Below, piece after piece: positions 19,574-20,120 of a stretch of 20,120 bases of DNA; the first letter of the stretch is position 1, and the number at the start of each line of letters is the position of its first letter. A model generated the notes under the pieces. It was not told where the DNA came from and did no database searches. It saw nothing but the letters and a program-made list of their open reading frames with translations. The stretch is from a virus, in the IMG/VR virus record IMGVR_UViG_3300006925_000212, positions 1 through 20,120 of that record. One strand, 5' to 3'. Both the position numbers and the translations under genes were made by a program.

Positions 19574-20120
19574 ATGAAACTAAACTAGAAACCAGCAACG
19601 AAATTTTGTCAAACATTACTGTATTCAGTAAGTACGCTAAATATATCCCTGAGGTGCAACGTAGGGAAACGTGGGAAGAACTGGTCACACGTAACAAAGA
19701 AATGCACTTACGCAAGTACCCTAAACTAGCAAAGGAGATCGAAGAGGCTTACACCCATGTCTACCAAAAGAAAGTTCTGCCAAGTATGCGTTCTTTACAA
19801 TTTGGTGGTGCTCCTATTGAGCTTGCCCCTAATCGTATTTTTAATTGTGCTTACTTACCTGTTGATGCCGTAGAGGCGTTCAGTGAGACAATGTTCTTAC
19901 TGTTAGGAGGCACAGGTGTAGGATACTCAGTGCAACGACACCATGTACGCAATCTACCAGAAGTCCAAGGCGTTAAGAAACGTAAGCGTAGATTCCTAGT
20001 ATCTGACAACATTGAAGGATGGGCAGATGCAGTTAAGGTTCTAATGGAGGCATACTTCAAGGGACTAATGGACGTAGAGTTTGACTTCCGTGACATACGC
20101 CCTAAAGGCGCTCTGTTGAT
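19570..20120 (+). CDS. nrdJ: Ribonucleotide reductase, class II (B12-dependent), N-terminal part
   Basis: The frame opens at 19570 (MNETKLETSNEILSNITVFS) and is open at the right edge, giving 183 residues. PSMRSLQFGG (71-80), NRIFNCAYLPVD (88-99) and LLLGGTGVGYSVQ (110-122) match the monomeric adenosylcobalamin-dependent ribonucleoside-triphosphate reductases of the Lactobacillus type. Cys93 corresponds to the first of the conserved active-site cysteines. The enzyme makes deoxynucleotides and needs a thiol donor, which the phage glutaredoxin could be. The radical site, B12 region and C-terminal cysteines lie beyond the window. That it is class II rather than I rests on these N-terminal motifs. 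Confidence 0.92.
   Translation, partial: MNETKLETSNEILSNITVFSKYAKYIPEVQRRETWEELVTRNKEMHLRKYPKLAKEIEEAYTHVYQKKVLPSMRSLQFGGAPIELAPNRIFNCAYLPVDAVEAFSETMFLLLGGTGVGYSVQRHHVRNLPEVQGVKKRKRRFLVSDNIEGWADAVKVLMEAYFKGLMDVEFDFRDIRPKGALL

Noticed and set aside
1-20120. tRNA genes and insertion sequences
   Set aside because: No cloverleaf with a T-arm (GGTTCGAATC-type) motif and no transposase-like frame or terminal inverted repeats were seen by eye; a dedicated tRNA scan was not possible.

Overview
The window is part of the genome of a tailed, probably podovirus-type, double-stranded DNA phage. The evidence is a complete head module (small and large terminase, portal, scaffold, major capsid, start of a tail-fibre gene) on the minus strand at about 1-6.7 kb. 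Diverging from it is a T7-like replication module on the plus strand at about 7.7-20.1 kb. The gene set (T7-type primase-helicase, family A DNA polymerase, endonuclease I, ThyX, PhoH, B12-dependent ribonucleotide reductase, no RNA polymerase visible) recalls roseophage SIO1 and its relatives, now placed in Zobellviridae. That placement is from memory and was not tested. The host is a bacterium using sigma-70-type promoters, canonical DnaA boxes and strong Shine-Dalgarno sites. A marine gammaproteobacterium or alphaproteobacterium fits, but the sequence does not settle it.

Layout. 1-535: 5' part of a repeat-rich tail fibre gene. 552-585: terminator of the capsid gene. 601-6697: capsid, scaffold, zinc-ribbon protein, small protein, portal, large and small terminase, all minus strand, with sigma-70-type promoters ahead of the small terminase and again ahead of the small-protein/scaffold/capsid group. 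6698-7669: non-coding divergent region. It holds the late promoter, CTTAAG palindromes, and a cluster of ten perfect and three near-perfect DnaA boxes, all in one orientation, six of them spaced exactly 11 bp apart. This is the best candidate for the replication origin. 7670-10991: small early genes, including a cysteine-rich conserved phage protein, a T4-type lysozyme and a possible membrane lysis partner. 10995-11138: a strong promoter and a structured leader. 11139-16482: SSB, primase-helicase, DNA polymerase, a Cas4/RecB-like nuclease and endonuclease I. 16458-20120: small proteins, a DUF3310 protein, glutaredoxin, ThyX, an exported protein, PhoH and the start of a class II ribonucleotide reductase.

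How it fits together: host RNA polymerase would read both arms outward from the intergenic region. DnaA (host) probably opens the origin; the phage primase-helicase, polymerase and SSB replicate. The Cas4-like nuclease and endonuclease I probably break down host DNA and resolve branched DNA. NrdJ, ThyX and glutaredoxin supply deoxynucleotides. The minus arm packages and encloses the DNA. The most unusual parts are the helically phased DnaA-box array, a leader motif duplicated ahead of two early genes, the Fe-S-type nuclease at the T7 gene 6 position, and a ThyX with an altered signature motif.
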